Shown: positions 1 through 8,756 of the stretch, in pieces
How the letters are laid out: the number at the start of each line of letters is the position of its first letter
Numbering within the stretch: the first letter of the stretch is position 1
Assembly (NCBI RefSeq): GCF_000384395.1
Contig: NZ_ARWE01000001.1
Coordinates: forward strand, 1,762,894-1,826,893
Direction of reading: 5' to 3'
Length of the DNA stretch: 64,000 bases
From: Geopsychrobacter electrodiphilus DSM 16401
GTDB lineage: Bacteria > Desulfobacterota > Desulfuromonadia > Desulfuromonadales > Geopsychrobacteraceae
Position numbers and translations under genes: made by a program
Notes under the pieces: model-generated
Seen by the model: only the letters and a program-made list of their open reading frames with translations
Told to the model about the DNA's origin: nothing
Database searches by the model: none

Positions 1-1
1 C

Positions 2-244
2 GGGGAATCTTTGCTTCTGAACCTCGACCTTAAAGGGATTGCGGTCTCCTCCGGCTCTGCCTGTAGCTCGGGGACTCTCGAGCCATCACATGTTATTGCG
101 GCGCTAGGGGTTGATCCGACCCTGGCACAGTCAAGCCTCAGGTTTAGTTTCGGTTTGGAAAACACCGAGGCTGAGGTTGATTATGTTCTGGAACAACTTC
201 CGCCCATCGTTCAGCGGTTGCGCAAGATGAGCCCCCTTATTTAA
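2..244 (+). CDS. cysteine desulfurase (NifS/IscS family), C-terminal fragment
   Basis: The window opens inside this gene, so only the last 80 or so residues are present. The fragment contains SSGSACSSG, the mobile loop that carries the catalytic cysteine accepting the persulfide sulfur in class V PLP-dependent desulfurases, followed by the usual C-terminal pattern ending in an RFSFG stretch and a helix. The PLP lysine lies upstream of the window. The next gene is mnmA, which needs persulfide sulfur for tRNA thiolation, so this desulfurase is probably its sulfur donor (inference from position). IscS and NifS types cannot be separated from this fragment. Confidence 0.9.
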   Translation, partial: GESLLLNLDLKGIAVSSGSACSSGTLEPSHVIAALGVDPTLAQSSLRFSFGLENTEAEVDYVLEQLPPIVQRLRKMSPLI

Positions 245-353
245 GATAGTAATATAGCTATAAAACATATAGTTAGATACAGTTTGTTCATCTTTAACTT
301 ATATTTACGGGGAGGGCTTTTTACCAGAAAGCTCTCCCTTGATGCATGATAGG

Positions 354-1436
354 ATGTCTGTTGTGAAAAAAAGAGTAGTCGTCGCTATGAGCGGCGGTGT
401 CGATTCATCGGTTACGGCGGCCCTGCTGCAGGAGCAGGGTTATGAAGTGATCGGCATGACCATGCAGATCTGGGATTACACCAGTTTCACCGCTGAAAAC
501 GGCGAGACCTTTGGCAGCTGCTGCAGCCTCGATGATGTCTACGACGCGCGCCGGGTCGCTGAGAGTCTCGGGATCCCATTTTATGTGGTCAATTTTGAAA
601 AAGACTTCCAGCGACATGTTATTGATAATTTTTGCGATGAATACTTTGGCGGACGGACTCCCAACCCCTGTGTGCTCTGCAATCAGGTGCTTAAATTTGA
701 ACTCCTGATGCGTAAGGCCCTCGAGTTGGAGGCTGATTATCTGGCCACTGGTCATTATGCCCAAATCCTTGAGCGTGATGGCAGACCGGCTCTGGTCAAG
801 GGGATTGATGAGAGCAAGGATCAAAGTTATTTCCTGTTTACCCTGACCCCCGCGCAGATGTCCATGACCCTCTTCCCCCTGGGAGGGATGACCAAAAGCG
901 AAGTGCGGGACCATGCCGTGCGCTTCAATTTACGGGTTGCGGATAAGGCGGAAAGTCAGGATATCTGTTTTGTCCCTGATGGTGATTATGTGCGTTTTCT
1001 GGAAGAAGAACGCGGGGCCGGACATAAAAACGGCGAAATCATTCATCACAGTGGTCAAGTTTTGGGTCAGCATAACGGAATTTATCGTTATACGATCGGC
1101 CAGCGTAAAGGCCTTGGGCTTAGTTGGCCTCAGCCCCTCTATGTTGTCGGGATTGACGCTGAACATTGCCGGGTGATTGTTGGAGAGAAAGAGCTGCTGA
1201 GTCGGGCGAGTTTTAATCTGCATCGCACCCTGTGGTCTATCGCGCAACCGGTTCAGCCCATTGAGGTTGAATGCCGTATCCGCTATCGTCATCGCCCGGT
1301 TGCTGCGACAGTGACGCCGAGTGAGGGTGGCGGCGCACTCATTGAATTTCATCAGCCTCAAAAGGGAGTGACCCCCGGCCAGGCAGCGGTCTTTTACCAG
1401 GATGACCGTGTTATCGGTGGGGGCTGGATCGCGTGA
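354..1436 (+). CDS. mnmA: tRNA-specific 2-thiouridylase MnmA
   Basis: ATP-dependent enzyme that thiolates U34 of tRNAs for Lys, Glu and Gln in the cytoplasm. The P-loop SGGVDSS is near residue 13. The two conserved cysteines are visible in NPCVLCN (about residue 106) and in SQDICFV (about residue 205), and the ATP/tRNA motifs GHYAQ and DQSYFLF are present. Length is about 360 residues, normal for the family. I chose ATG at 354; in-frame TTG 339 and ATG 342 would add only a few residues and have no better ribosome site. It follows a cysteine desulfurase and overlaps mtaB by 4 bases, so these tRNA-modification genes probably form one operon. Confidence 0.96.
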   Translation: MSVVKKRVVVAMSGGVDSSVTAALLQEQGYEVIGMTMQIWDYTSFTAENGETFGSCCSLDDVYDARRVAESLGIPFYVVNFEKDFQRHVIDNFCDEYFGGRTPNPCVLCNQVLKFELLMRKALELEADYLATGHYAQILERDGRPALVKGIDESKDQSYFLFTLTPAQMSMTLFPLGGMTKSEVRDHAVRFNLRVADKAESQDICFVPDGDYVRFLEEERGAGHKNGEIIHHSGQVLGQHNGIYRYTIGQRKGLGLSWPQPLYVVGIDAEHCRVIVGEKELLSRASFNLHRTLWSIAQPVQPIEVECRIRYRHRPVAATVTPSEGGGALIEFHQPQKGVTPGQAAVFYQDDRVIGGGWIA

Positions 1437-2728
1437 AGCCAACCTTTGCCATAGTCACCCTGGGTTGCAAGACGAACCAGTTTGAATCTGCAGCGATGTC
1501 TGAGAAGTTGATCGTTGCGGGTTATTTGCCATGCAACTTTGAAGAGGGAGCCGATCTGGTTCTGATCAATACCTGCACTGTAACCTCGAATACTGATGCC
1601 CAGTCGCGCAATCTGATTCGTCGCGCAAAACGTTTTAATCCGCTCTCAAGGGTGGTTGTGACCGGTTGCTACGCTCAGGTCGACGCCAAGTCTCTGGCGG
1701 AGATGCCAGGGGTATCGCTTGTTCTGGGCAATCAGGAGAAAGGGGAGCTGCTGGCGTATCTGGCCCAGAGTAATGCCGAAGGGACCTTTGCGGTGGCTGC
1801 GATACGTGGTGAAAACGTCGAGGTCGCGCTTGAGGTCGCCAGCGAAGCGAAACGGAGTCGGGCTTTTTTACAGATTCAGAACGGTTGTGATGCTTTCTGC
1901 TCCTACTGCATCATCCCTTATGCACGCGGACGCAGTCGTTCCGTTGAGCCCATCGCGGTGTTAAAACAGGTCGATTCTCTGGTTGCTGCCGGTCATCAGG
2001 AGCTGGTTCTGACCGGAATCCACATCGGCCAATACGGCAAGGACCTTACTCCGCAGATCAACCTTTTGAGTCTGGTCCAACAGATTGAGCCCCGCTTGAA
2101 AGATTGTCGTCTGCGTCTCGGTTCGCTGGAGCCGACCGAATTGCCGGTGGAGCTGCGCGCCCATACCACTGGCTCAGCCAAGATTTGTCCGCATTATCAT
2201 ATTCCGCTTCAGTCAGGCTCTGATCGTGTGCTTGCGGCGATGAATCGACATTACTCCACCAGTTTTTTTGCGGAAATGCTTCATGATATCCATCAGCGTC
2301 AACCTCAGGCCGGTATTGGCATCGACCTGATCGTCGGATTCCCTGGCGAAACAGATGCCGAGTTTGACGAAACCTGTCGTTTTGTTGCTTCACTCCCGGT
2401 CAGTTATCTGCATGTTTTCCCTTACAGCCGCCGTCCTGGTACCCTGGCAGCGGGCCTTGGCGGCCAGATTCCAGGTAATATTGCGCGGTTGCGTGCTGAA
2501 CGGATGCGCCAGATAGGCGAAGATAAGCATCGGCAATTCGCACGTGAATTTGTCGGGCAAGCGCTTGAAGTGATTCCTGAAGCGGGAGACCATTCAGGTA
2601 AAATGCGCGCAGTTGCCGGGAATTATCTAAGTATTCTTTTGCCGTTCGATGAGAATCTGATCGGCCAGCGACGGCTGGCAAGGGTTTGTCGGCAAGGCAC
2701 GCAAGGACTCGAAGGGGTGATTGTTTAG
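1433..2728 (+). CDS. mtaB: tRNA t6A37 methylthiotransferase MtaB
   Basis: Radical SAM enzyme that converts t6A37 to ms2t6A37 in ANN-decoding tRNAs. The N-terminal MTTase domain has its three cluster cysteines in [15 protein letters not shown] and VTGCYAQ. The radical SAM cluster motif CDAFCSYC is near residue 152. Length of 431 residues fits MtaB/MiaB-type enzymes, and [11 protein letters not shown] at the N terminus favours MtaB over MiaB or RimO. Translation starts at GTG 1433, overlapping the mnmA stop, so the two are probably translationally coupled. Its substrate nucleoside t6A is made with TsaD, encoded at 20462-21484 in the same window. Confidence 0.93.
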   Translation: MKPTFAIVTLGCKTNQFESAAMSEKLIVAGYLPCNFEEGADLVLINTCTVTSNTDAQSRNLIRRAKRFNPLSRVVVTGCYAQVDAKSLAEMPGVSLVLGNQEKGELLAYLAQSNAEGTFAVAAIRGENVEVALEVASEAKRSRAFLQIQNGCDAFCSYCIIPYARGRSRSVEPIAVLKQVDSLVAAGHQELVLTGIHIGQYGKDLTPQINLLSLVQQIEPRLKDCRLRLGSLEPTELPVELRAHTTGSAKICPHYHIPLQSGSDRVLAAMNRHYSTSFFAEMLHDIHQRQPQAGIGIDLIVGFPGETDAEFDETCRFVASLPVSYLHVFPYSRRPGTLAAGLGGQIPGNIARLRAERMRQIGEDKHRQFAREFVGQALEVIPEAGDHSGKMRAVAGNYLSILLPFDENLIGQRRLARVCRQGTQGLEGVIV

Positions 2729-2756
2729 CTCAGCTCACGGATAGGAGCATAGGACA

Positions 2757-3092
2757 CTAAGAGCCTGTGTCTTCCGATTTTTTGTGGTAAGCACAGGATT
2801 TCGGCAACCATTTGAGTTGACTGATAATTTCCGGGGTCAGCTTAATACAGTCAGACTCGATTTGTTGCCGGTTTTTATATACGCGGCACAACCGGGTATG
2901 AATATCCAGGTGACGGCAGGGGACCTCGGTCTCAATAATTCGCCCTTTGCCGTCTATCCCCTTTTCAAAACAGCAGAGTCCGCAGCGGTGACAGCGTTGC
3001 TCCCATTCGTCCAGAATCTTTTGTTCCGGGGCCAGATCAGGCGTACTCCCTGATTTTATCTTTTTGGTTTCGACATTTAGGGTTTCGGGCAT
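2757..3092 (-). CDS. YkgJ-family cysteine-cluster protein
   Basis: Small protein of 111 residues with the pattern CHRCGLCC followed by single cysteines in VPCRHLD, RLCRVY, SDCIKL and KSCAYH. This is the layout of the YkgJ (UPF0153) zinc- or iron-binding cysteine-cluster family, whose function is not established. I chose the internal ATG at 3092 (MPETLN) because the 43 residues that a longer frame would add are cysteine-poor and unlike the family. It is convergent with mtaB (28-base gap) and divergent from the GGDEF gene. Confidence 0.75.
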   Translation of the reverse strand: MPETLNVETKKIKSGSTPDLAPEQKILDEWEQRCHRCGLCCFEKGIDGKGRIIETEVPCRHLDIHTRLCRVYKNRQQIESDCIKLTPEIISQLKWLPKSCAYHKKSEDTGS

Positions 3093-3359
3093 GGAGATAC
3101 TCTGGGTTGGCCCTTGGTGTATAATCCAAGTGGCAATAATTTTTTCCTGTGCGCACAACACTTTGCCGCATCGCGTATATAGACGGCAAACACTAAGGCG
3201 AGTCAAGGTTGTTTGAAACATTCTGAGGCATAAATGCCTGGGTATAATACTCGCCTTTACAGTAAGTAGATTTCAAATTCCGGCGGTGAGACGAGCGTAT
3301 TTTACGCTAGAGCTTTAATTCCAACAGGCACCGCGAGGTGAGACAGGGCACTGAAACAC

Positions 3360-4403
3360 ATGGCAGACATTGCAACTCAGACCGAGGCGAAGAGCTTACA
3401 TGAAATAATAAAAATCTCGCGGATGGTTGTTTCGTCTCTTGATCTGGATGAAGTGCTGCAGAAGATTCTACTCTATGCGCGAGAACTGGTAGAAACACCG
3501 GCTGGCAGCATCGCTTTATTTGACGAGACAACTTCAACCATGACTCTTCACGCCGGTACAGGCCTGAGTGAGGAGTTCATGATGCGCGATTCCTGGCATG
3601 TCGAAGCCGGCGGCTTGACCCGTAAGATTCTGGATCAAAGACAACTCTTTATTGTTGACGATACGCTTGATGTCTCGTTCTTTAATAATCCCCTGGCCCT
3701 CGCCGAGGGGATCCGCTCGCTGATCGCGGTGCCGTTGTGCATACAGGATACGATCGTCGGCATCCTGTATCTGGATGATTTCAAGCCGCGAACCTTTGAT
3801 GCCTCTGCTTGTGAAAAGCTGGCAATTCTTGCGTCCTTTGCCTCCTTGAGTATTGCCAACGCGCGTCTCCATGAAAAAACCTCACGCCTCGCAAGTACCG
3901 ATGGATTGACCGGCCTGTTCAATCATCGACAGTTTAAACGGATTTTGGCGCAAGAGGTCACCCGCACCCAACGCTACAGTTCGGAGATGTCGCTGCTCAT
4001 GATCGATATCGATAACTTCAAGCACTTCAATGATCTCTATGGTCATCCCTGTGGTGACCGTGTTTTGACCAATGTTGCCAGGTTGCTGCAGGATGTTTTT
4101 CGTGAGGCGGATCATGTGTTTCGTTATGGCGGGGAAGAGTTTGTTGTCATTCTGCCTCTATCTGGTCCGAAGGACGCGGTCATTGCGGCCGAACGTGCGC
4201 GCGACACGGTGGAGTCGTTGAGTGTAGCCTGCCATGGCGTAGATCATCCGCTCGGTGTCACAGTAAGCGTCGGTGTTGCTTCTTTGCCCCATGATGCCGA
4301 CAGTGGTGACGCTCTGCTCGACGTTGCTGACAGGTTGATGTATCAGGCCAAGAATCAAGGAAAAAATCGTGTTCATACCCCACAAAGCATAAAGCTTTCC
4401 TGA
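3360..4403 (+). CDS. GAF-GGDEF diguanylate cyclase
   Basis: Predicted cytoplasmic sensor enzyme making cyclic di-GMP from two GTP. A GAF domain spans about residues 20-165 and a GGDEF domain about 180-340. The active-site loop reads GGEEF (about 257-261), which is catalytically competent in this family. An RxxD product-inhibition site (READ) sits exactly five residues before it, so feedback control by c-di-GMP is likely. There is no membrane segment or receiver domain. A short inverted repeat (AGCGTA-TTT-TACGCT, 3294-3308) lies in the leader and a TATAAT box is at 3243-3248 without a convincing -35. The sigma-54 activator starts 106 bases downstream. Confidence 0.93.
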   Translation: MADIATQTEAKSLHEIIKISRMVVSSLDLDEVLQKILLYARELVETPAGSIALFDETTSTMTLHAGTGLSEEFMMRDSWHVEAGGLTRKILDQRQLFIVDDTLDVSFFNNPLALAEGIRSLIAVPLCIQDTIVGILYLDDFKPRTFDASACEKLAILASFASLSIANARLHEKTSRLASTDGLTGLFNHRQFKRILAQEVTRTQRYSSEMSLLMIDIDNFKHFNDLYGHPCGDRVLTNVARLLQDVFREADHVFRYGGEEFVVILPLSGPKDAVIAAERARDTVESLSVACHGVDHPLGVTVSVGVASLPHDADSGDALLDVADRLMYQAKNQGKNRVHTPQSIKLS

Positions 4404-4509
4404 CGGTTCCAGCTCGATTGTTCACTTGTTAGCTGATATCGATTCGGCTATGCTCACGGGTCTGGTCTCTTTCCGAATTATCCGAATTTTATTGAATGAC
4501 AGGTTTGCC

Positions 4510-5883
4510 ATGTCCTCTGAAAAAATATTGATTGTTGATGATGAAGCCGGAATGCAACGGCTTCTGGCGCGCGTTCTGGAACGTCAGGGGTATGAGACCC
4601 TGACTGTGGGTTCCGCCAAAGAAGCTCTGCAGTTGATCGGTTCCGATATTTTTGATCTGGTTTTGACTGACATCCAGATGCCGGGTATGAATGGGCTGGA
4701 GCTGCTGCGCGAGATCAAGGCTTTTGATCCTTCGTTGCCGATTATTGTCATAACGGCCTACGGAACCGTCGAGAGTGCCGTTGAGGCCTTGCGTGCCGGG
4801 GCCTATGATTACATCACCAAACCCTTTGAAACCGATGAGATTAAATTGACCGTCGCCAAGGCCTTTGAACGCGAGCGTTTGCTGGCCGAAAATCGTTATT
4901 TGCATGAAGAGCTGGAAGAGAAATATCGTTTTTCAGGGATTGTCGGTTCTTCGCAGATTATGGCAGATGTTTTTGATATGGCTTCTTCGGTTGCCGTCAG
5001 CAACGCCAGCGTGTTGATAACCGGCGAAAGCGGCACAGGTAAAGAGTTGATTGCACGTTCGGTTCATTACAACTCCCCGCGTAAAGACAACCCTTTTATT
5101 GTTTTGAACTGTGCCGTTTACTCCGAGGGGGTTATCGAAAGTGAACTCTTCGGCCATGAAAAAGGGGCCTTTTCTGGCGCCATCGGGACCAAAAAAGGGC
5201 GTTTTGAACTCGCCGATCAGGGCACCCTTTTTATTGATGAAGTCGGGGAAATGAGCCCTTCGGCCCAGGTCAAACTGCTCCGGGTGATTCAGGAGCATGA
5301 ATTCGAACGTGTCGGTGGGGTTCGGACGATTAAAACTGATGTACGTCTGGTTGCGGCTACCAATAAGGATCTTATCGCTGAGGTTCAGGCCGGACGTTTT
5401 CGCGAAGATCTCTACTATCGGTTGAACGTGGTTCACCTGACAATGCCCCCTTTACGCGATCGACGTGAAGACATCGAGCCGCTTGTGCGTCATTTTCTGG
5501 AAAAATATAACGCTGAAACCGGGAAAAAGATTAGTGAAGTATCTCCCAAGGCGATGGCTGCCCTGGTCGCCCATGAGTGGCCAGGAAATGTCCGCGAATT
5601 GCAGAATGCCATGGAGCGCGCCGTCGTCTTGTGTCGTGGGGAGATTATTACGCCGAATGATCTCCCCCAGGAAGCCAGGGGGGGGGATGAAATCTGTTTT
5701 TCCCTGCCTCAAACCGGGAGTAACCTCACTGAAATTCTCGACGACCTTGAACGTCAGTTGATTATCCAGACTCTGCGACGTGAGGGGGCCTCTCAGACGC
5801 GTGCTGCGGAATCTTTAGGGATAGCTCGAACCACCCTGCGCTATAAAATGGAGAAATATGGCCTGATAGAACATAACGAGTGA
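4510..5883 (+). CDS. NtrC-type sigma-54-dependent response regulator
   Basis: Enhancer-binding protein of 457 residues. Receiver domain about 1-120 with acidic pair DDE, phospho-acceptor near Asp54 (TDIQMPG) and Lys in ITKPF. AAA+ domain about 140-365 with Walker A GESGTGKE (about 174-181), Walker [10 protein letters not shown] and arginine-finger region. Fis-type helix-turn-helix at the C terminus ([19 protein letters not shown]). The sigma-54 contact loop reads GAFSGA rather than the usual GAFTGA (about 219-224). I start at ATG 4510 because the receiver fold begins there; in-frame starts back to 4426 add a non-homologous tail. No histidine kinase is adjacent. A sigma-54 promoter candidate lies 98 bases past its stop. 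Confidence 0.94.
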   Translation: MSSEKILIVDDEAGMQRLLARVLERQGYETLTVGSAKEALQLIGSDIFDLVLTDIQMPGMNGLELLREIKAFDPSLPIIVITAYGTVESAVEALRAGAYDYITKPFETDEIKLTVAKAFERERLLAENRYLHEELEEKYRFSGIVGSSQIMADVFDMASSVAVSNASVLITGESGTGKELIARSVHYNSPRKDNPFIVLNCAVYSEGVIESELFGHEKGAFSGAIGTKKGRFELADQGTLFIDEVGEMSPSAQVKLLRVIQEHEFERVGGVRTIKTDVRLVAATNKDLIAEVQAGRFREDLYYRLNVVHLTMPPLRDRREDIEPLVRHFLEKYNAETGKKISEVSPKAMAALVAHEWPGNVRELQNAMERAVVLCRGEIITPNDLPQEARGGDEICFSLPQTGSNLTEILDDLERQLIIQTLRREGASQTRAAESLGIARTTLRYKMEKYGLIEHNE

Positions 5884-5980
5884 CAACTTTCTGCCTGCCG
5901 TTGGCCATTTAAATGAGCTATTGTCCTTTGCAGTCAGGTGCTGGAGGGTTGTCCCCGTAGAACTCGCCCATCTGCGTTCA

Positions 5981-5996
5981 TGGTATATTCCTTGCT
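5981..5996 (+). promoter_or_regulatory. candidate sigma-54 (-24/-12) promoter
   Basis: TGGTATATTCCTTGCT matches the -24/-12 consensus (TGGCACG-N4-TTGCW) at the TGG, at the purine before the spacer and at TTGCT, with exact spacing. It lies between the sigma-54 activator and the first gene of a 13-kb run of co-oriented genes, about 55 bases before the first start codon. That is the expected geometry for the activator controlling the downstream operon. No clear enhancer repeat was recognised in 5884-5980. Confidence 0.6.
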
Positions 5997-6051
5997 GAAC
6001 CCCCTGTCTGTTTACACATCGCTCCCCATCAACTACTCCGGGATTTAATTC

Positions 6052-7092
6052 TTGTTGCCTTTTCGTTTTTTCTGCATCCTGATTTTGAGTCTGCTCTGTG
6101 CCTGTACCGACATGGACCCTGACCGACTTTATGCCCTCAAACTCGATCATGCGCCGGTTGCTGCCGACTGGAATGCTGCTTTGCCCAAGATTGTGACGGT
6201 AAAGGGAGGGCGTATAAATAAAGTCGATCCCTTGCCCCGGATCGATCAGGATACGGTACACACCTCAACCGCCAGTTGTCATCACGGGTCGAGCCTGCCA
6301 GATCCTGTGGATATAGATGTGCGTGCTTTTTATACGGATACAGATCTCTACCTGCGGCTCAGCTGGGCTGACCCTACCCGCAACGATAATATGCGCGGCT
6401 GGACCTATAATGGGACCTCCTGGCAGAGCTCCGGCGATTTTGAGGACGGCTTAGGGATCCTGTGGGATATTGAGCGGAAATATCCGGATTTCACCTGTTC
6501 TTACGCTTGTCATCTCGATGACTTTGGTGTCAGCGGTCAGAGCTTTCGAGGACATAATCGGATGAAACTATTTAAGCAGGGGCCGCAACTCGATTTATGG
6601 AACTGGAAAGCCGGGCGTACCGGGCACCTTTCCTTTGCCGATGATCGTTTTATTGATAAAGATGGCATGCATGGCGACATCCCTGGTGAAATTTTCCATC
6701 CCAATTCTTTGAAACAGGCCCGACCCTCTGAATCAGGCGAAATCTTTGGTAAAGGAGATCGCCCGATCTATGATTTTGATGGCGCTGCTGTCGAAGGGCA
6801 AAAATTGACAATTTTCTCCAGAGCCCCTGGTTATCTCACCGATCACCCGTCCGGAGACCGGGCCGATGTCGTTGCACATTCGGTGTGGCGGGATGGTCGC
6901 TGGACAGTTGTGTTGCGTCGCGCTCTCGACACCGGTTCACCCCGAGACGCTCGTTTTTCAATCGGTGAAAATGCTGCGATCAGTTTCGGTATCGCACTGA
7001 TGGATAATTCCCTGTATGAACATTACGCTTCTACAGTGTCGCAAACCCTTGTGTTGCTCCCGTCGAATGGGAAAAATACTCAGGTCAAGTGA
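6052..7092 (+). CDS. ethylbenzene-dehydrogenase-type haem-binding lipoprotein
   Basis: Secreted protein of about 346 residues with a hydrophobic N terminus ending in LLCAC, a plausible lipobox, so probably lipid-anchored outside the cytoplasm. The body (VDIDVRAFYTDTDLYLRLSWAD, then DFEDGLGILWDI and a late DLWNWKAGRTG) matches the cytochrome/EB_dh haem-binding beta-sandwich family seen in ethylbenzene dehydrogenase gamma subunits and in c-type cytochromes of metal reducers. There is a TASCHHG and a CSYACH (CX3CH, not CX2CH) motif that could attach haem covalently. The start is TTG 6052 or TTG 6055, both weak. First gene after the sigma-54 promoter candidate. Confidence 0.7.
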   Translation: MLPFRFFCILILSLLCACTDMDPDRLYALKLDHAPVAADWNAALPKIVTVKGGRINKVDPLPRIDQDTVHTSTASCHHGSSLPDPVDIDVRAFYTDTDLYLRLSWADPTRNDNMRGWTYNGTSWQSSGDFEDGLGILWDIERKYPDFTCSYACHLDDFGVSGQSFRGHNRMKLFKQGPQLDLWNWKAGRTGHLSFADDRFIDKDGMHGDIPGEIFHPNSLKQARPSESGEIFGKGDRPIYDFDGAAVEGQKLTIFSRAPGYLTDHPSGDRADVVAHSVWRDGRWTVVLRRALDTGSPRDARFSIGENAAISFGIALMDNSLYEHYASTVSQTLVLLPSNGKNTQVK

Positions 7093-7099
7093 GGATAAC

Positions 7100-7846
7100 A
7101 TGAAGATTGGGTTTAATTTTTTGGTTTTGTTGTTGTTGCTTTCTTTCGTGGGCTGTAGTGACCACACCCTTACGTCCAACGGATCGACAAATGAACTGGT
7201 CAAAGTTAAAGGGCATGTCGTCGCTCCAGTGGAAAAGGCTTCACTCTATATCTATAAAAAAGGGATGGACCTTTATGGCCCTGCTTTTGCGGTGTCTAAC
7301 GAGTCGGATCGTGAGGGGAACTTTGCCATCTCCCTCCCCGAAGGTGAATATGTGTCTGTCGTGCGCAAACGGGTCAGCGGTTCCTCTGTCGGGCCGGTCG
7401 TCGCGGGTGACAATCGGAGTGAATTCATTCCTTTGGTGGTTAAAAAAAATATGGCTGAATTAACCTTCAGCGCGCCGCTTAAAATTGGGGACAAGCGACG
7501 CCTGACGATGCAGGACGGTAAATTGAAAACCGGCTTTGTCGGGCGCATTACCGATGTTGACGGTAACCCGCTTGAGGGGCTCAGAATTCAGGTGTACGAC
7601 CATGTCCAAATGTCAGAACGTCCCAAATATGTATCAGAGAAGACCGGTCCTGATGGTCTTTATCAGATGTTATTACCGCAGGGAGGCACCTACTATATCA
7701 GCGCGCGTGACAACTTTGGTGGGCCGCCCAAGCTGGGTGATCTTTATGGACGTTATGACCAGGGGACGATCGAACCTTCAGCGGTGGTCATTCGTAAAAA
7801 TGAAATTCTAAAAGGCGTTGATATTCGGGTTACAAAGGTATGGTAA
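7100..7846 (+). CDS. carboxypeptidase-regulatory-like domain lipoprotein
   Basis: A 248-residue lipoprotein: signal peptide with lipobox SFVGCSD (cysteine about residue 18), then two beta-sandwich segments of the carboxypeptidase regulatory-like/transthyretin-like type (for example TDVDGNPLEGLRIQVYDH followed by TGPDGLYQMLLPQGGTYYI). Such domains usually stabilise or bind surface partners; no enzymatic residues were seen. ATG 7100 has a good ribosome site (GAGGAT). It starts 7 bases after the haem lipoprotein and overlaps the HEAT protein by 7 bases, so it belongs to the same operon. Confidence 0.7.
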   Translation: MKIGFNFLVLLLLLSFVGCSDHTLTSNGSTNELVKVKGHVVAPVEKASLYIYKKGMDLYGPAFAVSNESDREGNFAISLPEGEYVSVVRKRVSGSSVGPVVAGDNRSEFIPLVVKKNMAELTFSAPLKIGDKRRLTMQDGKLKTGFVGRITDVDGNPLEGLRIQVYDHVQMSERPKYVSEKTGPDGLYQMLLPQGGTYYISARDNFGGPPKLGDLYGRYDQGTIEPSAVVIRKNEILKGVDIRVTKVW

Positions 7847-8742
7847 AGCGGCTGATTCCATTTTTACTTGTGTTGTTGATCGGTTGCCAGCAGACCAGCG
7901 AACCGATCGCCCTCGACGACCTGGCGGCTTCCGCGCGTAGCGGCGACACCAAGGCCCTGGTCCAGTTGATCGATCTTCTCGGAGAACAGGGTGGCCGGAC
8001 AAACGATCGAGTTTACGCACTTTTGCTTGACCTGGGTGATGCGGCAATTCCTGCGCTTTTGCCCGAAATCTCGGGCAAGGATCGCGTTAAGCGTGAATAT
8101 GTGATTGCCGCCCTGGGTAACCTCAACGCGGCCGCGGCCGTGCCCGAGATTGCTCGTGTTCTGGCGGATCAACAGCTCGGGCGCCGTTATATCGCGGCCT
8201 GGGCCCTGGGAGAAATCGGCGGGGATGGCTCGGTTGGGCCCCTGATCAAAGCTCTTACGGATGGAGACGAAGAAGTTCGTAAATACGCGACCCGCTCGCT
8301 GATCAAACTGAACCTGCATGCGGTTGATCCTCTTATCAAGTTTTTGCAACAACCGCAAAGCCCCCAGGCAGAGGCCTGTGCGGTGAGGGCGCTGGGTGAT
8401 ATCGCCAACATTAAAGCCTTTGATGTATTAGTTTCCCACCTTAACGGGCCGAGTCGGGCCGAAGTTGTCACTGCCCTGGGTAAGCTCAAGGATCCAAGAG
8501 CCGTCGGGGCTTTGGTTTCTGTTTTGCACGATCCTGATTGGCAAATCAGAATGAATGCGGCGACCGCTTTGGGCCCCATCGGCAGCAATCTTCAGGCGCC
8601 ACAACTCGAAACCCTGCTCGACGACAATGTCAATGTTGTGCGCGAATGGGCGGCGCGCTCTTTAGAGATGATGACGGGGCGGCGCTATACCTACCGCAAT
8701 GAAGATGGTAAAAACGTCAAACCCTATAATATCTACCATTAA
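7840..8742 (+). CDS. HEAT-repeat lipoprotein
   Basis: A 300-residue protein with signal peptide and lipobox LLIGCQQ, followed by repeated helical pairs of about 31 residues (for example YVIAALGNLNAAAAVPEIAR, YIAAWALGEIGGDGSVGPLI, AEVVTALGKLKDPRAVGALV). These are HEAT/PBS-lyase-type repeats, a scaffold for protein binding. The C terminus (RRYTYRNEDGKNVKPYNIYH) is outside the repeats. It is probably a periplasmic or outer-membrane assembly partner for the neighbouring redox proteins, by context only. Confidence 0.8.
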   Translation: MVKRLIPFLLVLLIGCQQTSEPIALDDLAASARSGDTKALVQLIDLLGEQGGRTNDRVYALLLDLGDAAIPALLPEISGKDRVKREYVIAALGNLNAAAAVPEIARVLADQQLGRRYIAAWALGEIGGDGSVGPLIKALTDGDEEVRKYATRSLIKLNLHAVDPLIKFLQQPQSPQAEACAVRALGDIANIKAFDVLVSHLNGPSRAEVVTALGKLKDPRAVGALVSVLHDPDWQIRMNAATALGPIGSNLQAPQLETLLDDNVNVVREWAARSLEMMTGRRYTYRNEDGKNVKPYNIYH

Positions 8743-8756
8743 TCGGGAGATCGAAT

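Noticed and set aside
3240-3359. c-di-GMP riboswitch before the GGDEF gene
   Set aside because: The conserved GEMM core segments are absent; only a short hairpin and a TATAAT box are visible.
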